Positions 42,107 to 49,697 of a stretch of 64,000 bases of DNA are shown piece after piece. The stretch covers positions 248,001 to 312,000 of the forward strand of contig NZ_JACRSO010000002.1 of the NCBI RefSeq assembly GCF_014384745.1, in the 5' to 3' direction. The notes under the pieces are model-generated. The model did not search any database and was not told the DNA's origin. It saw only the letters and a program-made list of their open reading frames with translations. The stretch's first letter is position 1. The number at the start of each line of letters is the position of its first letter. The position numbers and the translations under genes are program-made. Origin of the DNA: Luoshenia tenuis (lineage in GTDB: Bacteria > Bacillota > Clostridia > Christensenellales > GCA-900066905).

Positions 42107-42424
42107 TTAGATATTGTTTTGCACCATGGCATTAAGCGCGCCGGGGTTGGCGCCGATCACCTGCTCCACCTGCTGGCCGCCCTTAAACAAGATCAGCGTG
42201 GGGATGGACATGACGCCAAACCGGGCCGAAAGCTCCGGCTGCTCATCCACATTCACCTTGCCCACCTTGAGCTTGCCCGCGTTCGCCTCGGCGATCTGCT
42301 CCACCACCGGGCCGATCATGCGGCAGGGGCCGCACCAAGTCGCCCAAAAATCCACCAATACAGGCTCCTGGGCCTGCTCTACCTCGGTTGCAAAATTATC
42401 CTTCGTCAGCGTAACAACTGCCAT
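42107..42424 (-). CDS. trxA: Thioredoxin
   Basis: General dithiol reductase, 105 aa. Active site WCGPC at 30-34, cis-Pro segment MSIPTLILFKGG. Start ATG 42424 is 8 nt after AAGGAG; the GTG at 42433 overlaps the upstream stop and adds three residues unlike the family. It sits next to an RseC-like redox membrane protein, suggesting a shared thiol/redox role. Confidence 0.95.
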   Translation of the reverse strand: MAVVTLTKDNFATEVEQAQEPVLVDFWATWCGPCRMIGPVVEQIAEANAGKLKVGKVNVDEQPELSARFGVMSIPTLILFKGGQQVEQVIGANPGALNAMVQNNI

Positions 42425-42429
42425 AACCT

Positions 42430-42894
42430 TCACTCCTTATCGATCTGTTCTTCTTCCCGTCCCTGCGCAGCCCTGTGCACCGAGACCATCTGCAACTGAA
42501 AGCGCTTTTGCCTGCGCAGCCTGGGCTCCAGAAGATGGATGCCCAAAAAGCCCAGCGCACAAAGCGCGATCCCGCTGATTGCCGCCACCACATCGCTCTC
42601 AACGCCTGCAAAAAGTGGCGCCAGCGCCAATTTGCCCAATACCGCGCCGGCAATCAGCAGCAAAAGCGGTATCACATAGGCGATGGCCGAGGCCTGCAGC
42701 ATCCCCTGGGTCTGCATCTGCACCACCACCTGGTCGCCCGGCCTTGCCTCTATAGTATTCTCCAAAGTAACGATCATATCCTGCCCGTTTGCCAACATTC
42801 CGCAGGCGCCGCACCGCTCGCAGGCCGATGTGCGCTTAAAATGGACCTGCGCCTGTCCGTTTTCGGCTGAAATCACCTGTCCGGTCTCCAGCAT
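42430..42894 (-). CDS. RseC/MucC family SoxR-reducing-like membrane protein
   Basis: 154 aa. An N-terminal soluble domain has Cys25, Cys28 and Cys31 (CERCGACG), typical of RseC/MucC; two hydrophobic helices follow (about 68-92 and 100-121) and a basic cytoplasmic tail. Relatives act with Rnf complexes to re-reduce SoxR or modulate sigma-E, so an electron-transfer role at the membrane is plausible. Lies between tcdA and trxA, tightly packed (2 nt to tcdA, 5 nt to the trxA start). Confidence 0.85.
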   Translation of the reverse strand: MLETGQVISAENGQAQVHFKRTSACERCGACGMLANGQDMIVTLENTIEARPGDQVVVQMQTQGMLQASAIAYVIPLLLLIAGAVLGKLALAPLFAGVESDVVAAISGIALCALGFLGIHLLEPRLRRQKRFQLQMVSVHRAAQGREEEQIDKE

Positions 42895-42896
42895 GC

Positions 42897-43637
42897 TTAC
42901 GCACCTTCCTTCTTATTCACTGCGGATAGTAGGTCGTTCACCACCGCGCCGGCCAGCGCCAGCCCGGCAGCTGCGGGCACAAAAGCGATGCTGCCCGGCG
43001 GATGGGCCGCCGCGTCCTGCTCGGGCCTAAAGCTTAAATCCGGCTTATGCGGCAGCTCTGTAGAATAGACCACTTTTAGCTTTTTGATCCCCATTTCCCG
43101 CAGCTCTCGCCGAATCTTGCGGGCCAGCGGATCGCCCGTGGTCTTAAAAATATCCCCAACGCGAAAGGCCGTGGGGTCCAGGCGGTTGCCCGCGCCCATG
43201 CTGGCCACCAGCCTTATCCCCATTTCGCTGCAGCGCCGGGCCAGGTCCAGCTTGGCGCGCACATCGTCCACCGCATCGGCCACATAATCAAAGCCCCGGC
43301 TCAAAATCTCCGCCCCGTTATCCGGCGTATAGTTTTGCGCCAAAGCGGTAATATCCGCATCCGGAAAGATCTGGCGCAGCCGCTGCTCCATTGCCAGCGC
43401 CTTATTTTGCCCCAGCGTCCTTTGCGTAGCCACCAGCTGGCGGTTCAAATTGCTGAGGGAAACGCTGTCCCCATCCATCACCGTCAGGTGCCCTACGCCC
43501 GCGCGCAGCAGCGCCTCGGCCGCGTGCCCGCCTACCCCGCCAAGGCCGATCAGCAGCACCCGGGCACGGGCTAAAGCCGCGATCCCTTCGCCGCCGATCA
43601 GCATGGCCGTGCGGCTTTTTTCCAACTGGTTCTCCAA
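42897..43637 (-). CDS. tcdA: tRNA threonylcarbamoyladenosine dehydratase
   Basis: E1-like/ThiF-fold enzyme that ATP-dependently cyclises t6A37 to ct6A in tRNAs reading ANN codons. 246 aa. Nucleotide-binding GLGGVG at 31-36, RQLVATQRTLGQNKA with the conserved Arg/Gln/Lys, and DAVDDVRAKLDLA. Lacks a MoeB-like rhodanese. Start TTG 43637 after AGAGG; only 1 nt separates it from the aspS stop. A tRNA-modifying gene in a tRNA-synthetase operon is coherent. Confidence 0.9.
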   Translation of the reverse strand: MENQLEKSRTAMLIGGEGIAALARARVLLIGLGGVGGHAAEALLRAGVGHLTVMDGDSVSLSNLNRQLVATQRTLGQNKALAMEQRLRQIFPDADITALAQNYTPDNGAEILSRGFDYVADAVDDVRAKLDLARRCSEMGIRLVASMGAGNRLDPTAFRVGDIFKTTGDPLARKIRRELREMGIKKLKVVYSTELPHKPDLSFRPEQDAAAHPPGSIAFVPAAAGLALAGAVVNDLLSAVNKKEGA

Positions 43638-43638
43638 T

Positions 43639-45438
43639 TTATTCCTCTCCGCCTTCCGGCAGGTCCAGCTTAAGCCCCAGCTCGCGCAGCTGCTTATCGT
43701 CCACCGCGCAGGGCGCCTCGGTCAGCGGGCAGGAGGCGTTTTGTACCTTGGGGAAGGCGATCACGTCCCGAATGGAATCCTTGCCCGAAAGCAGCATGAC
43801 CAGCCGGTCAAACCCATAAGCCATGCCGCCGTGGGGCGGCGTGCCGTATTTAAAGGCCTCCAGCAGGTAGCCAAACTGGTTCCAGGCCTGCTCTTTGGTA
43901 AAGCCCAGCACGCCAAACATCTTTTCCTGCAGCGCGGAATCGTGGATACGGATGCTGCCGCCGCCCAGTTCCGTGCCGTTTAGCACCATATCGTACGCCT
44001 TGGCGCGCACCCGTCCCGGGTCGGTCTCCAAAAGGGCGATATCCTCATCCATGGGCATGGTGAAGGGATGGTGCATGGCGCTAAAGCGGCCCGCCTCCTC
44101 ATCCCACTCCAAAAGCGGGAACTCCGTGACCCACAGGAAGTTGAATTTGCTCTCGTCGATCAGTCCAAATCGGCGCCCCAGCTCCAAACGCAGCTGGCCC
44201 AGCGCCGTGCAAACGGTGGTATCGCTTGCGTCGGCCACCATCAGCAGCGTATCGCCGGTCTTAGCGCCGGCGGCTTGGCAAACGGAAGCAAACTGCTCTT
44301 CGCTAAAGAACTTGGCGATGGGCGAGCGCACGCCATCCTGTCCCAGTACGGCCCAGGCCAGCCCCTTGGCGTGGTAGGTCTTGACCAGCTCGCCCAGCCT
44401 GTCCAGCTCCTTGCGGGCCAGGCTTTGCCCTTCCAGCACGATGGCGCGCACGCTGCCGCCGCCCGCCAGCGCATCCGCAAATACCTTGAAGCCGCAGCCC
44501 TGCACCGCCCCGGACAGATCCTGTAATTCCATGCCAAAGCGGGTATCCGGCTTATCCGAGCCAAAGCGCGCCATGGCCTGCGCATAGGGCAGCCGCTGCA
44601 ATGGCAGGGGCAGGTCCATTCCCAGCACCTCTTTGCAGACCAACTGTACAAACCCCTCGTTGACCTGCATCACATCCTCTTCCTCTACAAAGGACATTTC
44701 AAGGTCGATCTGGGTGAATTCCGGCTGGCGGTCCGCCCGCAGGTCCTCATCCCGGAAGCAGCGCACGATCTGGATATATTTGTCAAAGCCCGACAGCATC
44801 AAAAGCTGCTTAAACTGCTGCGGGGACTGGGGCAACGCGTAAAACGTGCCCGGATGCACGCGGCTGGGCACCAGATAATCCCGCGCGCCCTCCGGGGTGC
44901 TCTTGGTGAGCATGGGCGTTTCAAGCTCTAAAAAGCCCTGCTCGTCAAAATAGCGGCGGGCAAGCTGGGCTACCCTGTGGCGCAGCATAAAGGTAGACTG
45001 CATCTGAGGCCGGCGCAGGTCTAAATAACGGTATTTTAGCCGCAGCGCGTCGGAGACCTTATCGGTATCCTCATCCAGGTTAAAGGGCAGGTTTTCCGAA
45101 CGGCTGAGCACCTTGAGTTCCTTCACCGCGATCTCGATCGCCCCGGTGGCCAGCTCCTTATTAATATCCTTTTCCTGCCGGCGCACTACAATGCCTTTGA
45201 CCGCCAGCACATCCTCATGGCGGATGGTCTCCGCCTGCTCCTGCAGGGCGGCATCTTGCGCCGAGTCAAACACCAGCTGGACGATGCCGCTGCGATCCCG
45301 CAGCCATACAAAGATCAACCCGCCCAGGTTGCGGCGGCGCTGCACCCAACCCATCAGCGTGACTTCCTGCCCGGCGCGGCTCTCTTCCACCTGTGCGCAG
45401 TAGCAGCTGCGTTTCCAGCCCGATAACGATGTTTCCAT
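43639..45438 (-). CDS. aspS: Aspartyl-tRNA synthetase
   Basis: Class IIb synthetase, 599 aa, bacterial type with GAD insertion. Anticodon-binding OB domain at the start (GWVQRRRNLGGLIFVWLRDRSG), motif 2 (FRDEDLRADRQPEFTQIDLE) and motif 3 (YGFDRLVMLLSG). In many bacteria lacking AsnRS or GlnRS it is non-discriminating; sequence alone here does not settle that. ATG follows GGAGG. Downstream of hisS, sharing its T-box. Confidence 0.96.
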   Translation of the reverse strand: METSLSGWKRSCYCAQVEESRAGQEVTLMGWVQRRRNLGGLIFVWLRDRSGIVQLVFDSAQDAALQEQAETIRHEDVLAVKGIVVRRQEKDINKELATGAIEIAVKELKVLSRSENLPFNLDEDTDKVSDALRLKYRYLDLRRPQMQSTFMLRHRVAQLARRYFDEQGFLELETPMLTKSTPEGARDYLVPSRVHPGTFYALPQSPQQFKQLLMLSGFDKYIQIVRCFRDEDLRADRQPEFTQIDLEMSFVEEEDVMQVNEGFVQLVCKEVLGMDLPLPLQRLPYAQAMARFGSDKPDTRFGMELQDLSGAVQGCGFKVFADALAGGGSVRAIVLEGQSLARKELDRLGELVKTYHAKGLAWAVLGQDGVRSPIAKFFSEEQFASVCQAAGAKTGDTLLMVADASDTTVCTALGQLRLELGRRFGLIDESKFNFLWVTEFPLLEWDEEAGRFSAMHHPFTMPMDEDIALLETDPGRVRAKAYDMVLNGTELGGGSIRIHDSALQEKMFGVLGFTKEQAWNQFGYLLEAFKYGTPPHGGMAYGFDRLVMLLSGKDSIRDVIAFPKVQNASCPLTEAPCAVDDKQLRELGLKLDLPEGGEE

Positions 45439-45478
45439 GCGTCGTTCCTCCTATATCAATCGCTTTATTTCAGTGTTG

Positions 45479-46747
45479 TTATTGGGCCAGCCGGGCCGCG
45501 ATGGCCGCTGCCGCGGTATCAAGCGGCAGCAATTCCTCTTCGCGCGTGGCCATATTCCGCAGTTTGACCTGGCCGCTTGCCAGCTCGTCACCGCCCATAA
45601 TCGCCACAAACGGCGCATCGATCTTGCCGGCAAACTTGAACTGGGCCTTTAAGCTGCGCCCCACATGGTCCATGTCTGCGCGCACGCCGGCCAAGCGCAG
45701 TTCGTTACAAAAACCAAACGCCGGGCCGCGTGCCTCCTCGCCCAGCGAGGCCACGTAAACCTGGGTAACCGCCGGTTCTTCGGGCAGCAGGTTCAGGCTT
45801 TCCATCACCAGCAGCAGCCGCTCCATCCCCATGCCAAAGCCGATGCCCGCAATGGCGGGGCCGCCCACCTGCTCCACCAATCCATCGTACCGGCCGCCGC
45901 CGCACACCGTGCCCTGGGCGCCGATATCGGTAGAGATGATCTCAAACACCGTGCGGGTGTAGTAATCCAGCCCCCGCACGATCATGGGGTCGATCTCGTA
46001 GGGGATGCCCAAGCGCGTAAGATACGCCTCTAACTGCTCCATGTGCGCCTTACAATCCGGGCACAGATGGTCGATGCACTTGGGCGCGCCTTGGGCGATC
46101 TGCTTGCACACCGGGCTCTTACAATCTAAAATGCGCAGGGGGTTGCGCTCCAGGCGGCCTTTGCAGGTATCGCACAGCTCGTCCACATGCGCGGCAAAAT
46201 AGCTTTTCAGTGCCTCGTTGAACTTGGGCCGGCACTCCGGACAGCCGATTGAATTGATGTGCAGCGTCAGCTTTTTTACGCCCAGTCCCTGGATCACCGC
46301 CCAGGCTAAGCTGATGATCTCCGCATCGCAGCTAGCCTGCGGCGCGCCGAATACCTCGATGCCGAACTGGTGGTGCTCCCGGTAGCGCCCGGCCTGCGGG
46401 TTCTCATAGCGGAAGGTGGGCGAATTGAGGTAGTACATCTTGGCCGGCAGCGCCTCGTTATAGAGCTTACGCTCTACAAAGCAGCGCGCGGCCCCCGCCG
46501 TCCCCTCAGGCTTGAGGGTGATCGAGCGGCCGCCCTTATCCTCAAAGGTGTACATCTCCTTTTGCACGATGTCGGTGGTATCCCCCACGCCGCGCAAAAA
46601 CAGCTCGGTATGCTCAAACACGGGGGTACGCACCTCGCGCACGCCGTAAAGCGCGCACACCTCACGTATCTTGCTTTCGATATAGTGCCATTTGTAGCTC
46701 TGCGCCGGGATGACATCCGTCGTCCCCTTGGGTGCCCGATAATCCAT
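45479..46747 (-). CDS. hisS: Histidyl-tRNA synthetase
   Basis: Class II synthetase, 422 aa from ATG 46747 (MDYRAPKGTTDV), 8 nt after AAAGGAG; the in-frame extension to 46822 runs into the T-box terminator. HisA motif region RGLDYYTRTVFEI and class II motif 2 (RYENPQAGRYREHHQFG) are intact, with an extra Cys-rich insert (CPECRPKF, CDTCKGR, CPDCKAH) of zinc-ribbon type seen in many Firmicute HisRS. Controlled by the His T-box upstream. Confidence 0.96.
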   Translation of the reverse strand: MDYRAPKGTTDVIPAQSYKWHYIESKIREVCALYGVREVRTPVFEHTELFLRGVGDTTDIVQKEMYTFEDKGGRSITLKPEGTAGAARCFVERKLYNEALPAKMYYLNSPTFRYENPQAGRYREHHQFGIEVFGAPQASCDAEIISLAWAVIQGLGVKKLTLHINSIGCPECRPKFNEALKSYFAAHVDELCDTCKGRLERNPLRILDCKSPVCKQIAQGAPKCIDHLCPDCKAHMEQLEAYLTRLGIPYEIDPMIVRGLDYYTRTVFEIISTDIGAQGTVCGGGRYDGLVEQVGGPAIAGIGFGMGMERLLLVMESLNLLPEEPAVTQVYVASLGEEARGPAFGFCNELRLAGVRADMDHVGRSLKAQFKFAGKIDAPFVAIMGGDELASGQVKLRNMATREEELLPLDTAAAAIAARLAQ

Positions 46748-46800
46748 ATTTACCGCTCCTTTATTCTCACTAACCAATACTTCACCGCTCTTATATAGCA

Positions 46801-47070
46801 AAAAGCCCTCACCCTTGCCCAACTTGGCAAAGATAAGGGACGGGGATCACCCCGCGGTACCACCCCATTTGGTATGATAACCCACTTCATCGGCCCGGTA
46901 ACGCGGGCCAGGCGTTTTAGCCTACTATGCTTTTTCAGCTAACCGACTCCGGGGTGTCATTCTCCCGGGGGGCCTGGCGAAAACTTACAGTCGGCGATCT
47001 TCGCTCCCTTACAGGCCCGTATCCCGAAATACTCTCCCCTTCATTGTCTTTTCGCGCTTATATGCTTTAT
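46801..47070 (-). promoter_or_regulatory. T-box riboswitch (His) controlling hisS-aspS operon
   Basis: The roughly 335-nt gap before hisS holds a T-box leader. Conserved T-box sequence GGGGTGGTACCGCGGG is at 46851-46866 (minus). The terminator is CCCTTATCTTTGCC paired with GGGCAAGGGTGAGGG (46805-46839) plus CTTTTTG. Stem I is about 46950-47045 with GGGGAGAGTA at its 5' base. A CAC codon at 46954-46956, next to the CCCC closing stem I, is the likely His specifier. Uncharged tRNA-His would stabilise the antiterminator and turn on hisS, aspS, tcdA, rseC-like and trxA. Confidence 0.92.
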
Positions 47071-47081
47071 AAGACTTTATC

Positions 47082-47111
47082 ATTATACAATGACAGTCTC
47101 TGGCCTGTCAA
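47082..47111 (-). promoter_or_regulatory. Sigma-A promoter of the T-box / hisS operon
   Basis: Minus strand TTGACA (47106-47111), 18-nt spacer, TATAAT (47082-47087), overlapping the last codons of hemZ. Confidence 0.83.
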
Positions 47112-48597
47112 GCAGCGTCCCGCACAATCTGGGTTCCTTTCGGGCGATCATCTCGTCTACCCGGGCGATATACTGCTCGATATTCTTCACATTGGGTGTG
47201 CGCTCCAGCCGGTTCTCCGCAGGATATACCCATTTGCTGATACCGCCCGCGCCCAACGCCAAAATGGAGTGGGTCTCCTCCATGATGTCGATATTATAAA
47301 TACAGGCCTTGCCCGGCAGGCTGTAGCCGATATTTTCAAAGTTGCCCGTCATGTACTTTTGCCGGTAGAGGTAATAGGGCTCCATGCCCCATTCGGCAGC
47401 GGCCGCCCGCGCCGCCTCCAGCATTTTTAAGACCTCTTCGCCGCTGGGCAGGCTGTAGCGCCCCTTTTCCTCCTTGAGCTTGCTGGCCCGCTTCATAGCC
47501 AGGGTGTGCACCGTCAGGTTATCCGGCGCAAGGGCCGCGATCTGGCGCAGCGTCCGCGCCATATCCTGCGCGCTCTCTCCCGGCAGCCCGGCAATCAGAT
47601 CCATATTGATGGCTTCAAAACCCGCTTCCCGGGCCAGCGCAAAGGCCTGGACGATCTGCTCCGGGGTGTGGGTGCGCCCCATGCGCATCAGCGTTTCCCC
47701 ATTCATCGTCTGGGGATTGATGCTGACCCTGCTAACGCCCGCATCCCGCAGGGCGCGCAGCTTATCCCGATCGATGGAATCCGGACGGCCGGCTTCCACC
47801 GTCACCTCCGCCGCGCCGGGGAAGGCCAGGTTGACCGCCTCCAGCAGCGCGCATAGCTGCTGTGCGGAAATAGCCGTGGGCGTGCCCCCGCCTAAATATA
47901 CGGCGCGTACCTGCCAGCCGGCCTGCCGGGCCATCTGCCCGCACACCTTGATCTCGTGGTGCAGCGCCGCAAGGTAAGGTTCCACCCACTTGCGGTTTTT
48001 GCGGATGTCGCAGGCCGCAAACGAGCAGTAAGTGCAGCGGGACGGGCAAAAGGGGATGCCCACATACACGTCCAGCTGACGGAAGGATTCGTGGCACACG
48101 ATGCCCTGCTGCGCCTTTAAAATCTGGAAAAGCAGGTCCGCCTTTTCCCGGCTCACATCAAAGGTATCCTTCAGGTATTGGGCCGCCTGCTGCACAGAGC
48201 GCCCCTGCGCGAGCAGCTCATACGCCAGCTTGGTGGGCCGTATGCCGGTGAGCGAGCCCCAGGGCATCGCTTTGCCGGTGGCCTGAGTCAACAGGTGGTA
48301 GAGGACGATCTTGACGCCGTACTTAAAATACCGCTTTTGCTCCAGCGTGCCCTCCCCCATCTCCTGCTGGCAATAGGCGGCGGTAAGCGGCGCCCTGTCC
48401 GGGCCTGTCAGCACGGCCTCGTGCAGATAGCCCTCCCCCTCACGCCGCGCGCGCTGGACGATCATCACGTCCGCTTCGGGTTCCATGTCGCCCTCCCTAT
48501 AAAGCGTCAGCGGCGTGTCCCCGTAAAAAAGGCGCACCACGTCCCCCGCTTCGCTATAAAGGGCGGGGTGCTGCATCTTAAGCGTTATAGATCCCAT
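47083..48597 (-). CDS. hemZ: Coproporphyrinogen dehydrogenase HemZ (radical SAM)
   Basis: Oxygen-independent coproporphyrinogen III oxidase-like enzyme, 504 aa. Radical-SAM triad Cys184, Cys188, Cys191 (CPSRCTYC) follows a roughly 180-aa N-terminal extension characteristic of HemZ rather than HemN/HemW. YLGGGTPTAISAQQL, VSINPQTMN and NMDLIAGLPGE are typical. Overlaps the upstream metallo-hydrolase stop by 13 nt with GGGG 7 nt ahead. Substrate status varies: some HemZ homologs act on heme precursors, others are uncharacterised. Confidence 0.88.
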   Translation of the reverse strand: MGSITLKMQHPALYSEAGDVVRLFYGDTPLTLYREGDMEPEADVMIVQRARREGEGYLHEAVLTGPDRAPLTAAYCQQEMGEGTLEQKRYFKYGVKIVLYHLLTQATGKAMPWGSLTGIRPTKLAYELLAQGRSVQQAAQYLKDTFDVSREKADLLFQILKAQQGIVCHESFRQLDVYVGIPFCPSRCTYCSFAACDIRKNRKWVEPYLAALHHEIKVCGQMARQAGWQVRAVYLGGGTPTAISAQQLCALLEAVNLAFPGAAEVTVEAGRPDSIDRDKLRALRDAGVSRVSINPQTMNGETLMRMGRTHTPEQIVQAFALAREAGFEAINMDLIAGLPGESAQDMARTLRQIAALAPDNLTVHTLAMKRASKLKEEKGRYSLPSGEEVLKMLEAARAAAAEWGMEPYYLYRQKYMTGNFENIGYSLPGKACIYNIDIMEETHSILALGAGGISKWVYPAENRLERTPNVKNIEQYIARVDEMIARKEPRLCGTLLDRPETVIV

Positions 48598-49223
48598 AGG
48601 TCTTCCCCTTGTAAAAATGGATTGGTCCTTTTCTCCCGGCCGATCGTGCTCTCCTGCATGTGCCCGGGATAAACCTTGGTCTCCTCCGGCAGGGTCAGCA
48701 GCTCTTTTTGGATACCCGATAGCAGTTTTTGCATATCCCCGCCTGGAAAATCCGTGCGGCCAATGCTGCCCGCCATCAGCGCATCTCCGGTAAAGACGGC
48801 CCCGTCAATATAAAAACTCAACCCATCGGGCGAATGGCCGGGGGTAGAAAGCACCTTAACCGGCTGCCCCGCAAGGTACAGCGTCTGCCCGCCTTTCAGG
48901 CCTTCCGGCGCTGTGCGCATAAAAACCGGAGCGATCCCCATGCCGGCGGACAGGTTCTTAGCCGGATCCGGCCCAGCCTCCAGCTCCCCCAGCGGCGCAT
49001 AAACGGCGGCCTTTGTCGCCGCCGCCAGTTCATCCACCCCGCCGATATGGTCAAAATGCATATGAGTGATGAGGATCATCTCCACCTGTGCACCCAGCAG
49101 CGCCGCCCGCGCGGCAACGCGCTGGCCTTCTCCGCCGGGGTCGATCACGGCACAAGCGCCGTTTTCAACCAGCAGATAGGTGTTAACGCCAAAGGGCCCC
49201 GTGGCCATCCGTTCGATCAGCAT
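48585..49223 (-). CDS. MBL-fold hydrolase (hydroxyacylglutathione hydrolase-like)
   Basis: 212-aa metallo-beta-lactamase-fold protein. Metal ligands THMHFDH (His54, His56, Asp58, His59), then STPGHSPDG, FTGDALMAGSIGRTDFPGG and VYPGHMQES, the full glyoxalase II-like set. Related to YqgX of B. subtilis. Thiol substrate unknown. It closes the rel-dtd-MBL-hemZ series, common in Clostridia. Confidence 0.9.
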   Translation of the reverse strand: MLIERMATGPFGVNTYLLVENGACAVIDPGGEGQRVAARAALLGAQVEMILITHMHFDHIGGVDELAAATKAAVYAPLGELEAGPDPAKNLSAGMGIAPVFMRTAPEGLKGGQTLYLAGQPVKVLSTPGHSPDGLSFYIDGAVFTGDALMAGSIGRTDFPGGDMQKLLSGIQKELLTLPEETKVYPGHMQESTIGREKRTNPFLQGEDLWDL

Positions 49224-49235
49224 ATTGCACGCCCC

Positions 49236-49685
49236 TTAAAATTTCTTTTTGGAATCCAGCAGCAAAGTCACCGGCCCGTCGTTCACCAGTTCCACCTGCA
49301 TATCCGCCCCAAAGCGCCCTTTTTGCACGCGCAGGCCGTATCCCGCCAAGCGCAGGAGCGCGGCCTCGTACAGCGGCTCGGCCTTTTCCGGCAGTTCGGC
49401 ATCCGTAAAGCCGGGCCGCCGGCCATGGCGCGCATCCCCCAATAGGGTAAATTGAGAGATCATCAGCGCCTCGCCGCCGATATCCAGCAGCGAAAGGTTC
49501 ATCTTTTCCGCCTCGTCCTCAAAAATGCGCAGGTTAGCGATCTTATCGCAAAGGTATTCCCCATCCTTCAGAGTGTCCCCTTTTTCCACGCCCAGCAGGA
49601 TCATCAGCCCCTTGCCGATGGCGCCTAAGGTCTGCCCGCCGGTTTCCACCTTGGCCCGGGCCACTCGTTGAATTACCGCTCGCAT
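49236..49685 (-). CDS. dtd: D-aminoacyl-tRNA deacylase
   Basis: Hydrolyses D-amino acids from mischarged tRNA (D-Tyr and others). 149 aa. Active-site motifs SQFTLLGDARHGRRPGF and the NDGPVTLLLDS end are intact, including the cross-subunit Gly-cisPro-like GP of NDGPVT. 12 nt after rel, the classical rel-dtd pair. Confidence 0.95.
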   Translation of the reverse strand: MRAVIQRVARAKVETGGQTLGAIGKGLMILLGVEKGDTLKDGEYLCDKIANLRIFEDEAEKMNLSLLDIGGEALMISQFTLLGDARHGRRPGFTDAELPEKAEPLYEAALLRLAGYGLRVQKGRFGADMQVELVNDGPVTLLLDSKKKF

Positions 49686-49697
49686 ACGCTCCCTCCT

